Source: Agrypnia vestita (Eukaryota > Arthropoda > Insecta > Trichoptera > Phryganeidae). Taken from it: a DNA stretch of 64,000 nt. Positions 31,860 to 42,960 of the stretch are shown in pieces; the first letter of the stretch is position 1; every line of letters starts with the position of its first letter. The notes under the pieces were generated by a model. That model ran no database searches, had not been told where the DNA came from, and saw nothing but the letters and a program-made list of their open reading frames with translations. The translations under genes and the position numbers were made by a program. The DNA is taken from positions 1 through 64,000 of the forward strand of contig JADDOH010007968.1 in NCBI GenBank assembly GCA_016648135.1, in the 5' to 3' direction.

Positions 31860-33020
31860 TGCTGCAATATAAATGCATTTTACAATATAAACATTTTGGA
31901 ATGACAGAATAAGTATTTAAGTAGATAGAAGAAAATGTGTGCATTTTGTTGGTGTGTATGTAGATTACGGCTAGGCTGTTTGGGCATTGAATGCTTGATG
32001 AATGGACGCCCGCACAGTTAATATATAAGGCAACTCAGCTGTATATAGTGTATATAACTTGGCACGAACAAAATACACACCCTTTAGACCCCAAAGACCC
32101 TTTAGCTTTCAAAACTGTCGGTCTTGCGTAAGAACTTATGCTAATGAATTTAATTGTAATTTTTTGATGTTATTCATATTGACAGTGACAGTGCAACGAA
32201 ATGCGCGCGCACCATGCAACGGAATATTTTCGTATCATGAAGTTAAAACTCACCAATCAAAAGTTAAAATAGTGATTTTCAGAGTGTTATTTAACCAACA
32301 GCGATTCTTATAAGCGACGACATTAAGTCGTTTGAAAACGTTATACGTTATGAAAATTAAATATGTTCTGGGCACTATTTATATTTATATATATATATAT
32401 ATATTTCACAATATACCTAATTGTGTAACATAAGTTCTCCCAGAAAATAATATATTTTATCCAATCTACGTCTGTCTTAAAACTTTTTGTCTGGAGTGTA
32501 CAGTATGGGTAGGTACACACGCAAACATTGAATGATACAATGATCGGAGATCTGGACCCAGGGGCTTCAACACGCCCGTTTAGATTATTGAAACAATTGG
32601 TGAAAAGTGATACTGCCCTGCTGATACCGAAGTCTCTCAGTATCGACGTTCGCTGAAAACTTTGTTTTCGTCTATTTGCCTGTTCGGCTGTGATTAGAGA
32701 GCGGACCCCCTTCGTCCCGCCAGCGCCGCGGCCGACGATGATGTCATGGCTGCAAAGGTATCAGCGGTCGGCTTGGAGGTGTTTTCGACGAGCAAGTCAG
32801 ACAATGTGAAGAATTATTACTTCGCTTGTGGTCGAGGTTATTCTGACTGAGGATATGTTACTGCACTTATTTGAGCTTCGATTTGAGCTGCAAACATATA
32901 AAATTATACCCAGGTTTCAAGTTGAAACGGAAGGTTTCGATATTAGCGTGCAGGTGACAAAGGCGTGGAAATATATAAATATAATACAGAAAGTTTTATC
33001 AATACAAACAATTTATTAAA
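31860..33020. other. Unassigned; GC-rich block 32500-32830
   Basis: AT-rich flanks hold an AT microsatellite at about 32385-32402. The central GC-richer block (CCCGCCAGCGCCGCGGCCG near 32718) is unique in the window. No exons were supported. Confidence 0.3.
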
Positions 33021-33500
33021 CCTCAAAAAACGTACATTGCACATGAGCAGTAGAAGATAAGCACATAAAATTTGGAACAGGCAGTTAGGTCTCTGGCACA
33101 GTCCCACTAAGCGTTCGACGAGACCCTGTCGGGAAAAGCTCGAAGGCAAAGACGATAAACTCTGCGGCTGAGGAACGTCTCGGGAATAGACCTGAGAAGG
33201 GCCACGAGAGGCATACAGTGTGACTAGAGCTTTACGCAAGCTCGGCCCAGCTCGAACTTCACACAAGCTCGGCTTGATTTTGACCCGGTCCAGCAGAAGA
33301 CTCGACTGCGGCGATGATCTGGTTCGCTATGTTCGCCAGAAATATCTTCAGGACACCCAGGAAGGCGAGGACTGCTGGAAGCGCTTTTCGAACCTGCCCG
33401 GTGGTAACAGACCACGGCTGGTAATATACCATGACTTTTATAGGCTCTCAGCGGCGGTGAGGACGCATTCTTATCGACAGTTATTAATTAACGGCTAGGC
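33021..33500. other. Unassigned GC-rich block with inverted motifs
   Basis: It contains repeated CAAGCTCGGC (33237 and 33264) and CGAGAC/GTCTCG pairs, and ends near TCTATAGG-like AT sequence. Both strands have 60-107 codon frames without similarity. It may be part of a retroelement untranslated region or a non-coding exon. I cannot decide. Confidence 0.25.
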
Positions 33501-34635
33501 CCCAGACAATCACTGGGAGAGGATGCCATTTTGGAAAAACCGGACAATTTGGACACAGTTCGGCCATTTCTAATCCATTTAGTGATCACTAGTGCGAGAT
33601 TTTCTTTCATACCTAGGTGACCGTATTAATATATATTTTTTGCGGGTCATCTCGTCATATACTCGTTATAGGGATTTTTCTCCAGATCTTTTTCGTCTTC
33701 TGAACATGTGTGTCTTTTCCTATGCATTGTGCATTCATAATCGGTGATCGTTGATTTCATTAATCGGTGTCTTTTATATCTTCCGTGTACCATTTTCGAT
33801 TCTTCGGAAAATGTTGATAGGAAGCGAGATGAACTCGTTCTACAGAATTTTTTTATGTCGTTTCTATCAAAATTTTCAAAAGATAAATGTGTTTTTGTTG
33901 TTTTAATTTTAGTTGTTCCTCGGGAAATGTTATATAATTTTTAATGTGTCACTGAAAAAATGCGATGGGCAGTATTTTCTTTTGGAAAAACAATATGTAT
34001 GATTTACCTTTTTTACTATCAATAAGACCCTTTTGGCGGGCAATTGAAATAAACAGTATTTGCATGTGGGAGAGGCGCTGCGTTTACCGTTTTACAATGA
34101 TAACGCGGTGAAATGCAAATACGGGGGTTGAAGTAAAGTGCTGTTGATCGGTTCAGGAACGGCAGAACGGCTGACCTTGCCCAACCAATGGAATCGTATT
34201 TATTGAGAAATGCTTATTTTAATCTAACGTAATTCCGTCCAGACTTTTATCGGTAGCCTTTGACGGATATTTGGAAAAAAATATATATTTGACAATATTT
34301 TCACCAGAAAAGTGCCAATATAACATACTATATTAAACAAAAATGATTTTTATTTATAGCTCACTCGGGTGAAAAATATTCAACGTTCAGCTCTGCGCTT
34401 TAAATTCTAATTAAAAAGCCTACTTCCCTTACAACTGTTTCAAGTATATCAAATTTGTACTATTGATATTGAATACGAATATAGTTTATCATATAAATAT
34501 CAATCAGGATATCAACTTTTTTATTGTTTGAAAACATCAAAGATTCTCACCGACCAGGAATCATTTTTTGTTCAAATCTACCTTGTTATTGTTGGTATTT
34601 ATTAGTGAATTGACTTTTTATTAGATAGGGATATT
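33501..34635. other. Unassigned; paired octamer sites
   Basis: ATTTGCAT at 34058-34065 and its inverse ATGCAAAT at 34113-34120 lie in a GC-richer, non-repetitive block, suggesting a possible POU-factor element. Nothing else was assigned. Confidence 0.3.
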
Positions 34636-34636
34636 T

Positions 34637-35375
34637 TTATTTATTTAATGTTTATGGAAGACCAACAGCACAAAAAAAGCATAGAAAACATTGATACAAT
34701 ATAGATGGCCAATTACAGGTCTCCACATTTAGAAATATGTCAGTAATGATAAATATTTATGATATACTAAGGCATATTAATTATATAGAAAGAAAGAATA
34801 AAAAATTTGAACAAAAGAAAAAGAAACTTAATTATTACGTGGAAAAAAATTCAGCACTCAAAATTTTTCTTAATCTTGTGTGGCTGCACTCGAACAGATC
34901 AATATCCAATAATCTTATCAGTTTATTGAATGCATCGCATACCCTCAAGAAATATGAATTACGACGATAGTTGGATGAGGTAAAATCAATGTGAAAGACT
35001 GGGTTGTGTCTACGAGATCTACAGGGAATATGGAATTTTAGTCTATTTAATAGTTCAGGACAGTCGACGTTGCCTGATACAATTTTTAGTAGGTACATCA
35101 AATCACATATTTCGCGACGTTTGTATAACGGTAGGATGTGATATTTTTTGCATGAACTGTCATAATCGTCAGAAATGCAATTGAATTTAAAGTTGAGAAA
35201 GCGAATAGAAATTTTTTGAATTTGTTCCAAGCGATTTACATAGATCATATACTGGAGGTTCCATACTTGCGTTGCATACTCGAGTTTGCTTCTGACAAAA
35301 GTGCAGTAAAGTACTTTCAATGTCTTTACACAACTTAAATATAAATAATCAAATCCTTTTAGCAATTAGTTCCAT
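34637..35375 (-). pseudogene. Jockey-like LINE, reverse transcriptase tail
   Basis: A 176-codon open frame (35365-34835, minus) reads LYCTFVRSKLEYATQVWNLQ, then NRLEQIQKISIRFLNFKF, CDLMYLLKIVSGNVDCPELL, IPCRSRRHNPVFHIDF and NSYFLRVCDAFNKLIRLLDI before a stop. This corresponds to the C-terminal third of a Jockey/CR1-like reverse transcriptase, beyond the catalytic palm. The KLEYATQVW motif is the diagnostic block. The untranslated tail ends TAAATAAATAAAAATA near 34637. Upstream sequence at 35376 is unrelated, so it is 5'-truncated. It is a distinct subfamily from the 27811 copy. Confidence 0.85.
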
Positions 35376-35399
35376 TTAAATTTGATATCACATTAATTT

Positions 35400-35490
35400 T
35401 AATTTTTAGTACATGTTGTATCCTGATGATGAGGTTGAAACACATTGATTGTTTAATAAATAGTGGATTTATACAAAAAAAATCTCTTTA
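35400..35490 (+). repeat. Possible degenerate PLE terminus
   Basis: ATCCTGATGATGAGGTTGAAACACA has CTGATGA and GAAAC spaced like a hammerhead, but stem II does not pair properly. It is followed by a TTTAATAAATAGTGGA end like other PLE termini here. Confidence 0.3.
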
Positions 35491-35940
35491 TTAATATAGA
35501 CATGTGTTCCATCGGTGCACGTGTTGTGTGCATGTGTGACATTCACATGCAGGGGTCACCTGTCATCCGGGGCGTGCAAACACGTCCATGAGAAATGGCT
35601 ATTTGGAGAACTTTAAGTTTAGAAAAGCGATATTGGCTCGCCGGTGAGCTCATTGTTTGTGTGCACTTGTTCGCGGGCGCGACCGGTGTTTATATGCCGT
35701 TTCCCTCAACCACCGACTGTCCAAATAATTATATCTATCGGTAAAATCCTTTTGTATTTCACAAACAAAAACAACCATCCTATCGGGACGTTTCCTAAAG
35801 TGTGTCTGTTTATAATTCACGTTCATGTTTGTACCACCGTTCGTAATTTTGCGTGAGTATATTGCATTTTTACGCTTTTCTGAATTTTAGTTTTTGCATT
35901 CTTCATCTCAGCGCATCCTGTGCGGGAAGGGTATTAATAC

Positions 35941-36666
35941 TCGAGATGGAACGGATATCCGGTAACTATCCGGTATCCGGCCCAGTTTCACAGGCCGGAC
36001 AGTAGCTCAATATCCGGCGGATACCGCATTTTCATTAAAATGCGAAAAATTCTTGAAATTAACGCCAAAAAATTGATTTATTGATAATAAAAAGATAGTT
36101 GTAAGCAAACAAAATCCGCATAGTCTACGAAAAATTGATTATTATTTATTTAATCCAGAAACTGGTTAGTGTTCAAAATTAAACAATTGCAAATTATGAT
36201 TAATTTTTTGAATTTCTCTTCATTTTAAGACAGTAAGCGATTACGCTTGTTTTCATAAACTTGACCTGTGGCTCCAGAAAATAGTATTTCACTGCATGCG
36301 CTACTGGAAGGAGATAAAGGATAAACTTTGTCAAATTTGGATATCTGCTGTCTTAAATTAGCTGACCACCATATGTTATGGTCGCGACTACGGTCGATTC
36401 GATAGTCAATCTCGCTTGCAATTGCGTTCTTTTTTGATCCTGACACTGATTATTCTTTTTATTTTATTGCCATTTCGTTGAAGCAACCCCAAAAATCACA
36501 GCTCCGTAAGTGAAACTTTATGACGATGTCCCCCGCGGCCGCTCGGATCCTAACAAGACATGTCGTGGCTATTACCCGAAAATTTGGCCGCCGGATATCC
36601 GGCGTCGGGGCTCGCCGGATATTCAGTATTCGGTATCCGGCCAAACCACTACCCATTGCATCTCTA
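35941..36666. mobile_element. hAT-like element with TATCCGG subterminal repeats
   Basis: An exact 8-bp duplication ATTAATAC flanks it (35933-35940 and 36667-36674). The ends TCGAGATGGA and TAGAGATGCA (opposite strand) match at 8 of 10. Both subterminal regions carry clustered TATCCGG/CCGGATA motifs: at least five on the left within 90 bases and four on the right. These are probably transposase binding sites. At 726 bp it has no transposase and is a non-autonomous copy. Confidence 0.85.
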
Positions 36667-36674
36667 ATTAATAC

Positions 36675-37045
36675 ACTTTACATACATTTTTTTATTAATT
36701 GCAAAATGGGTAATGAAAAAAACGGTCGAGTGAGTGCATTTCTTACGAACGATGCCTTAACGGTAAGAGATATATATGAATTTTTTCAATAGAAAAATTG
36801 AAGAGCTTAATAAGGCATGTAAAAAAAGTCCGCAACGACAATATATCTGTGTGTTAAGATTAATTCACATATTACGAACAAAATATACATTTAAAATTAA
36901 TTTTAATGTGTCGGGGGTAATTTAAGTAGGTAATGTTAAATTTTCATCAAAATAAATTTGCTTATCGTCAGTATATAAAAATTGCCTTTTACACAACATT
37001 CTTAGGACGAGTAGTTTAGATTATGTTGATTTTTTACTAATACTC
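36675..37045. other. Unassigned stretch
   Basis: AT-rich. No gene or repeat was recognised. Confidence 0.35.
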
Positions 37046-37048
37046 TAA

Positions 37049-37193
37049 GGCCCGGTTGTTTCAAGTTCGATCAAAGTAAGCGGTCGATCAAAGCATAGAT
37101 TTTTACGAAAGCGGTTCGTCTGATTGGTGGAGATCGTAAAAATCTATGCTTTTAAAGAACGCTTACTTTAATCCAACTTGAAACAACCGGCCC
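37049..37193. mobile_element. Foldback MITE (CCGGTT family), copy 3
   Basis: The ends are GGCCCGGTTGTTTCAAGTT and AACTTGAAACAACCGGCCC. It is flanked on both sides by TAA (37046-37048 and 37194-37196), a 3-bp duplication suiting a Tourist/PIF-Harbinger-type MITE. The arms CATAGATTTTTACG and CGTAAAAATCTATG fold into a hairpin. Confidence 0.85.
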
Positions 37194-37196
37194 TAA

Positions 37197-37825
37197 CAGT
37201 CTCCAACTGAAATCCACGCGGGCGAAGCTAGTCGTTTAATACAATGACGTGTGTTTATTTTAAGGATTTTAATTTGATTAGTAGAGCTCAATTAGGGCTG
37301 TAAGAAACCTGATTTTACTGGCTCAAAACTATTTTTGATTCGTTTTTCACTTTAACAGAAAATATTATCGCAACCTTTGATTGACCCCGTAAACACGTGC
37401 ATTCATTATATTGTTGTTGATTTTACCTACCGACTGTGGTCACGTAACAATAATATTTGGACCAGCTGCCACGCGTAATGTTTTAATGGTCGACGAATAA
37501 TGAGTTTGTGGCAGTTAAATTTCAGAGTAATTTTAGAATGTTTTTGAAACGCGATGGAAATCGTTCCTCATTTTTATAGTTGCACCTGATTGATTGAAGG
37601 AATGTATCGATTAATTTTTGGCACGTTTTGACTATTTTAAATTATTACCCGAAAAAGATTTATGGGTGACACCATCGTTCGCGGAAAACATCAATAAATA
37701 TCCGGTGAGTTATTCTGATGTTGCAGGGTTTATCGACAATGGACTAGCTACCTACCTATGAGTTGACTGTTAAATGATAGAAACATACATGTATATCTTC
37801 GATTTTTGCTATTTTTTTACGATTA
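37197..37825. other. Unassigned stretch
   Basis: No gene or repeat was recognised. The composition is mixed. Confidence 0.35.
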
Positions 37826-38703
37826 GACCTTGCGCCTGAACTGCAAATGCATATATATTTTTATTATTATTCATTCATATCAGAATGTATATGCTAGGTT
37901 ACATTTTATTTAGAACGATAACTTTGATAGAACATTTGTTCTTATGTAAAAGTAATAAATTGAACATTATCCCATCCCAATTATAATAATTTAGATGTCT
38001 GTCTGTTCGGCCTTCTTCGTAACTTCATCTAACGTCCGTAACTTTCCTTTTTTTACGTATTTTTTTTTCATTTTTATTTCTTTTCTTTTTTATATAAAGA
38101 AATAAAATACTTATTCTTTAGGAACCGACATGTAAAAGTACCGTCATTTTTGACAGATTACAGTTAGTTACAATAATTAAGAAAATATATACATTAATTG
38201 ACAGGTCACGGCCGAAAAATTCGTTTTCGATGTCTTAGAAATCATCGATAGCTATGTAGCATTATAATGATAAAACAGTAGGTACTAAAATAATGAAGAA
38301 ATGTTCAGTATTAATAAAGTTATAAATTTTTCAATTTGCAAAAAAAAAATTACGTTTTTGATGATTTTAAAACGCTTTTTATTCATATAAAGAGATGTTT
38401 ATAAACAATATATTGTATTTACTCCCGCACTTTGAGTCGTCAACCACTAACCTAATGTTAGTTTTTTTTATTATTTATAGTTTGTAAAACATGTTCGTTG
38501 TATGCTTATATTTTTTTAATTATCTATTGTTAATTAATAATGTTCAGTTTATTACTTTTATATAAGAACAAAGTATTTAAGTTATCGTCCTAAAATTGTA
38601 GTCTAGCATGTATATTCTGATATAATGAATAATAAAAACCCACATTTTCGAAAAAAAAGCGCAGAAATGTGCATTTGCAGTGAATGTCCAGCTTTTAGAC
38701 TTA
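37826..38703. mobile_element. Long-TIR non-autonomous element
   Basis: The inverted arms are about 160 bp each. CTGCAAATGCATATATATTT near 37840 faces AATGTGCATTTGCAGTGAAT near 38667. CATTCATATCAGAATGTATA faces TATATTCTGATATAATGAAT. The internal sequence includes AATTGACAGGTCACGGCCGA. A second one-armed copy is at 11121-11380. Confidence 0.7.
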
Positions 38704-38885
38704 GAACAAGCGACCGCCAGATTTACGTTACACTATCAAACATGAAATATATTCTGTAGATTTACACTATTGTAGGTAAGAAGGTTTGGAAATTATGACA
38801 TTTTAGTTAGGGGGACTATGGCAGATAACGGATAAAACAGGTAAAAAAAAGATTTTTTTTCAAATTTATATCAGTTTCATGCCTT
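38704..38885 (+). repeat. Arm of the 49945-50900 element
   Basis: CGACCGCCAGATTTACGTTA, then CATGAAATATATTCTGTAGA and GGCAGATAACGGATAAAACA recur at 49965-50085 and, inverted, at 50780-50915. Confidence 0.6.
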
Positions 38886-39415
38886 CGATTACTTGTTTTC
38901 GATTTACGCAAATTTTCTTTTAAACTTATCTACACCTTCAATCGAGGAATCACTTTTATCCTTCTACATTAATGTTTGGTGTTGAAATTCCAGAACAATT
39001 TTCACAGGTGTAATTTCTATTCAATAGTCTCTTCATTATTTATTATACCTTTCAATTTTTACAAAAACTTGGTTAACGCTTTTGCGCACTTTTTGCTTTA
39101 TTGTAAGTAGCCATCTGGTCGAAGGTGTTCGGTTATTAGCTATGTATTCACTAACGACGCAAAATTGAAATATAAAATTAAGCGAGATTTTAACAGTAAC
39201 GTTTCGTTCCACCGTCGCACGCTTGCCTGACGCTTTAAAAATCGCGCAGTGCGAAAAACGAATTTGACGCAAAACCACCATTGCGTGTCTTGACGGTGTT
39301 TAACTTACCACGACGAGTGACCAGATCGCATCGCGTAGAGACTAGACGATTAACTCGTGCTATGTGCGGTTCCGATTTCGCAATATTTTCCAAAATGTAT
39401 TTATGAATTATTTTG
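38886..39415. other. Unassigned stretch
   Basis: No gene was recognised. A minus 81-codon frame at 39036-39281 has no similarity. Confidence 0.35.
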
Positions 39416-39418
39416 TTT

Positions 39419-39546
39419 ATTAATTATTTATTTAACGCCCGTATGGCCTTTACAAAATATACAATAAAAAAATCACATTAGACAGATGTGTAGTTATAAA
39501 AGATTACAGTTGCAAATAAATATCGCATAAGACAGATAGTTGTAAA
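39419..39546 (-). repeat. Jockey-like LINE tail fragment
   Basis: The plus strand reads TTATTTATTTAACGCCCGTATGG, matching the end of LINE copy A at 27811. It is a short remnant only. Confidence 0.6.
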
Positions 39547-39950
39547 AGACTAGCTGTGCCCGCACGGCTTCGCACGCGTAGATTTTTAGTTCACTGTTTG
39601 GATCGTCACAGAACTTTCGCGAACCTTCTAGAACATTCTCCTTCCAGAACTTTCAAGAAATTTATCGAATGTACAGGAACCTTCTAGACACACCGACACA
39701 TTTCGCCACTCAGTTTAAGTTTAGAACCTTATAGAACTTTCGAGAATTTTCTAGAACCTTCTCCTTCCAGAACTTTCTAGAGCATGTTTTTCCGGAACTT
39801 TCTAGACTCACCGACACATTCGGCGCGCCTATTTTGAAACAATCTGAAGCATTTGCGGCCTTCCCATAACAAAACAATGTGCTAGAAAGCACATTTTCGT
39901 CATCCACGCACAGCTAACCCCACCAAACTCGCATATTTTCGATGTGACAC
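39547..39950. mobile_element. ACTAGCTG-type repeat carrying heat-shock-element arrays
   Basis: It begins ACTAGCTGTGCCCGCACGGC, a hallmark start of a widespread insect repeat. A related start is at 51972. The body (39611-39815) is dense in GAA/TTC pentamers, described separately. No coding region is convincing. A minus 65-codon frame runs through the array but its sequence follows from the repeats. Confidence 0.55.
39611..39815. promoter_or_regulatory. Array of heat shock elements
   Basis: From 39611 the pattern GAA-CT-TTC-GC-GAA-CC-TTC-TA-GAA-CA-TTC gives six consecutive perfect alternating nGAAn pentamers. From 39642 there are six more with one mismatch. From 39724 to 39761 there are eight with one mismatch. 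Two shorter runs follow at 39765-39781 and near 39799. The heat shock factor binding consensus is three or more such inverted pentamers, so this is a strong match to established HSF sites. Binding in vivo is not shown by sequence. Confidence 0.7.
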
Positions 39951-40021
39951 CGAGGGCTATCCACCACCAGTAGGTGGTTGTGGCTGGTGTGGAGAAAACT
40001 TGGTGGGTAGGAAAACACGGG

Positions 40022-40390
40022 TTTCTTTTTATATATATTTATATTGATTACAAGTATATTAATACTCCTCAAAGAGGATAAAGTACATATTACAAGTACA
40101 ATTAAAAAGAAAGGTTAAAAAAGAAAAGGGGAAATTTGTTTATCCAATACCTTTTGGTTGATACATAAAGAAATGTTTCAATTTAGTCCTATGCACAGTT
40201 ATACTATCAGCAAAAATGTCGACCACCTCCGCATATTCATTCCGAACGAATGTAATCTGGGGATTGCGGAGTTTGCTAATGCATTAGTTCTGACATTTCT
40301 TCTAAAATAGAATAATGCACTGTGTCTTGATGACCTCCATGGTGCATTTAAGTCGATCAGACCAACAATATGGGGGCAAACAATCATATT
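40022..40390 (-). pseudogene. Jockey-like LINE fragment, copy B
   Basis: On the minus strand, MIVCPHIVGLIDLNAPWRSS and RHSALFYFRRNVRTNALANS match copy A at 28034-28393. A frameshift near 40235 moves the rest (EYAEVVDIFADSITVHRTKL) to another frame. The tail differs, with a TTATATATATTT edge at 40031. It is older or more damaged than copy A. Confidence 0.75.
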
Positions 40391-40451
40391 ATTATGTTTA
40401 AGAAGAGAAACACTATATTTTTTTTACTAGTTTTATTTTTATAAATATCAC

Positions 40452-40491
40452 TGCTACATGTTTCGGAAACCTTCGTTTCCTTCTTCTGGAT
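40452..40491 (-). ncRNA. Degenerate hammerhead motif
   Basis: Minus strand: CCAGAAGAAGGAAACGAAGG, TTTCCGAAACATGTAGCAG. Stem II (GGAAAC/GTTTCC type) and GAAACATGTA are preserved, but the first core is CAGAAGA rather than CUGANGA. It is predicted inactive and is closest to the intact copy at 44502-44545. Confidence 0.6.
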
Positions 40492-40499
40492 TCTTTTTA

Positions 40500-41139
40500 A
40501 TGCTCTTCATAATAACTTTTCAGAATATACTAACCGTATTTATAGTAAAAAACTATTTAAACTATATACAAATTACCTCTTTCAAGTTTTCTCCCAGAAA
40601 AATATATATTATCCGGCATACGTTAGAATGTACTTCGGAACGACTGCGTTGAACAGTAAAATTTCACGTTTGATCTATTATTGCGATCGGAGATGGATGG
40701 GAGACGAATATGCGTCGGGTTAGGTTAGGTCAAGTGCTCTAATAACGACACTAGCCTGAAAATTTCATTTTTTTCCCCGTAACCTAAATATCATCTGTCA
40801 AAAATTTTCCGTTGGGTCGAATTTGTAATAATTACCGCGACGTCAATTAACCGCGGGACGCGGTCCGCGGCGGATCCTCCCGAAGCCCCCCCCCCCCTGT
40901 TCCATTTTTCCGCGTTGTTGTATAACGCGCAGATTATGATTGGCGGGCGGTAATTCGCAAACGGCCGCAATTGGGTTAAGGACTTTCAAATAATATCCGA
41001 CCGCTGACGTTGGTTTTTTTTGTTCGCCAAAATGTTGCGCAGTTTTGAACGGGGCGGGCGCTCTATCATTGAAGTGCTACAGGGTGATTGAGTGTATGGA
41101 TTTTTAAAAATTTTCACTTAACTTTAAAAAATTAAACCG
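40500..41139. other. Unassigned; GC-rich unique block
   Basis: The part at 40830-41080 is GC-rich, with CGGGACGCGGTCCGCGGCGG and a run of 14 C near 40885. It is non-repetitive, with no exon support. The last 60 bases are AT-rich. Confidence 0.3.
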
Positions 41140-42107
41140 CTGTAAGAACATATGGAGACAGCAGTGCTGAGGCAAGTGTTGGCCAGGGAGTAAGACAGGG
41201 TTGCTCGATGTCACCAGCATTTTTCAATTGCTACATACAACAGGCTATCGTCGAGGTGAGAGAAGAAATGAGAGATTGGCCCGGCGTGAAAATCCAAGGA
41301 CAAAAAATTTACATGACAGATATGCCGACGGTATTGCACTGCTTGCGGAGTCGGAACAAGAATTAAACGAGGCTCTAGGAAGATGGAAAAGGTTTTGGCA
41401 GACAAATACAACATGAAAATAAACAAAGACAAAACAAAGTGCATGGTTGTTGGAAGAGAAGAAGTGTCGACAAATGTTGTTTTGAGTGGCGTCGCTATCA
41501 AACAGTGAAAGAATTCACATATTTGGGTAGCAAAATTACCCAAGATGGCCGCTCAGAGGCTGACATCATAAGCAGAATACAACAGGCAAGAGTCGCCTTC
41601 AACAAGAAATCCAAAATCCTTGAATCCCCCAACATAGATTTAAAGGTTCGGAAAAACTTGATTAAAACTCTTGTCTGGAGTGTGCTGATGTACGGCAGCG
41701 AAACATGGACCATCGGCCAGAGCATGTCCGGGAGGCTAGCGGCATTTGAAATGTGGTGCTACAGGCGCACGGCGAGGATCCATTGGTCTGAACACATCCG
41801 AAACGACGAGGTGTTGAGCAGGGTGGGCGAAAAGAGGCGGCTCCTTAACAGAATCGCCCACCAGCGAGCAATTTGGCAATAGGCAATAATATAAGGCATC
41901 CGGGCCTGCTTTTAACCATCGTCGAGGGAAATGTTGAAGGCAAAAATCGTAGAGGCCCCCCGAGATTAAGCTACGTAGACCAGATTATCGGAGATGTGCG
42001 CTGTAGCACCCACCGAGAGATGAAGAGGCTGGCAGGTGACAGAGAGGAGCGGAGAGGGCGAGTGCTTGTTGCAGACCAATCCTAAGATTGCGACCCAAAA
42101 AAAAAAC
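41140..42107 (+). pseudogene. LINE with reverse transcriptase motifs, decayed
   Basis: The plus strand shows, across at least three frames, VGQGVRQGCSMSPAFFN (motif 4, near 41190), RYADGIALLAESEQELNEAL (the catalytic YADD block, here YADG so one metal-binding Asp is lost), MKINKDKTKCMVV, FTYLGSKITQDGRSEADI, LIKTLVWSVLMYGSETWTIG and a tail ending HREMKRLAGDREE. The element closes with a poly-A run at 42098-42107. It starts abruptly at about 41140, so it is 5'-truncated. Frame changes occur near 41320, 41400 and 41880. The order matches an RTE-like endonuclease/reverse-transcriptase LINE from the palm to the C-terminus. Confidence 0.9.
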
Positions 42108-42109
42108 TT

Positions 42110-42304
42110 TACACTGCACGCGTGTCCAGCTGTTTTGTCGCTACTATATTTTCGAGGGTTGGGATTTGAAATTTATTTCAATTTCAATTGAAATGACTTG
42201 AAAACGTACCTGGGAGCACCCACAAAATTATTCGTTCTATATTTATTCTGTACAGCAGTATGATACCCTCCTAAGTATCCAAAGATCCAGTGCGGTATTA
42301 TTAT
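42110..42304. other. Unassigned short stretch
   Basis: Nothing was recognised apart from short inverted ATTTCAATTTCAATTGAAAT. Confidence 0.35.
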
Positions 42305-42620
42305 ACAAGTTTTTATTATACTCCCTTTCTCATCTACTAGTTGAAACAGGTTTCGCGCCTACTCCACACGTCGGGCTCGAGTCGGGCGACGCTACGAAAG
42401 GGAATAATAAAAAATTTCGAAAAATCCAAAATTATACTATAATTATTAAATTTTGTCAACGAAAATTTGTTAGATTACTTTTACCGTCGCCACGAGTCTG
42501 CCTGCAAAGTTTCAGCTCGATTGGATCACGGGAAAAGGGTTAAAAATCGATCCAAAGTTTTTTCGGCAGACAAGCAAACAAGCAGACGCTACGAGTTAAA
42601 AGAAAGGGAGTAAAAATCGT
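42305..42620 (+). mobile_element. ACTCCCTTTC element, copy 4
   Basis: This is the best-preserved copy. It runs from GTTTTTATTATACTCCCTTTC to GAAAGGGAGTAAAAATCG. Blocks: CTACTAGTTGAAACAGG, CGGGCTCGAGTCGGGCGACG, CTACGAAAGGGAATAAT, CCACGAGTCTGCCTGCAAAG and GATCACGGGAAAAGGG. It serves as the reference for the short variant. Confidence 0.85.
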
Positions 42621-42624
42621 TAGG

Positions 42625-42960
42625 ATTGTAAGAATATGAATGTAGACGTCTTTATTCTTCTTCTTCTTAAATTAGGCAAGCCGCCCTTAAAGAGCGATTT
42701 GAAGACGTCTTTATTTTTATAAACAAGTAAACGTTTTGATAATGAAAAGTACGTTTATGTGGATCTCAATTTGTGTCGGACCCTAAGGTGGTTTGATTTA
42801 AATTTATATTATTATTTATATGTATTAGAGTTGCATTGCGTCCTCGAAAAAACCTACGGCTGTCAATGTCAAGTCAAAGATATTCTTTCATAAAATCATA
42901 AATCTTTCCTTCCGTTCATATACACTTTTTTTTCTTTAAATATAACATCTCACTCATATA
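42625..42960. other. Unassigned stretch
   Basis: A TTCTTCTTC run lies near 42657. No genes were recognised. Confidence 0.35.

Noticed and set aside
33021..33500. LTR retrotransposon leader
   Set aside because: No paired LTRs, primer binding site or polypurine tract could be found around it.
40714..40728. Telomere-like TTAGG repeats (GGTTAGGTTAGG)
   Set aside because: Only two units are present, without an array; chance is sufficient.
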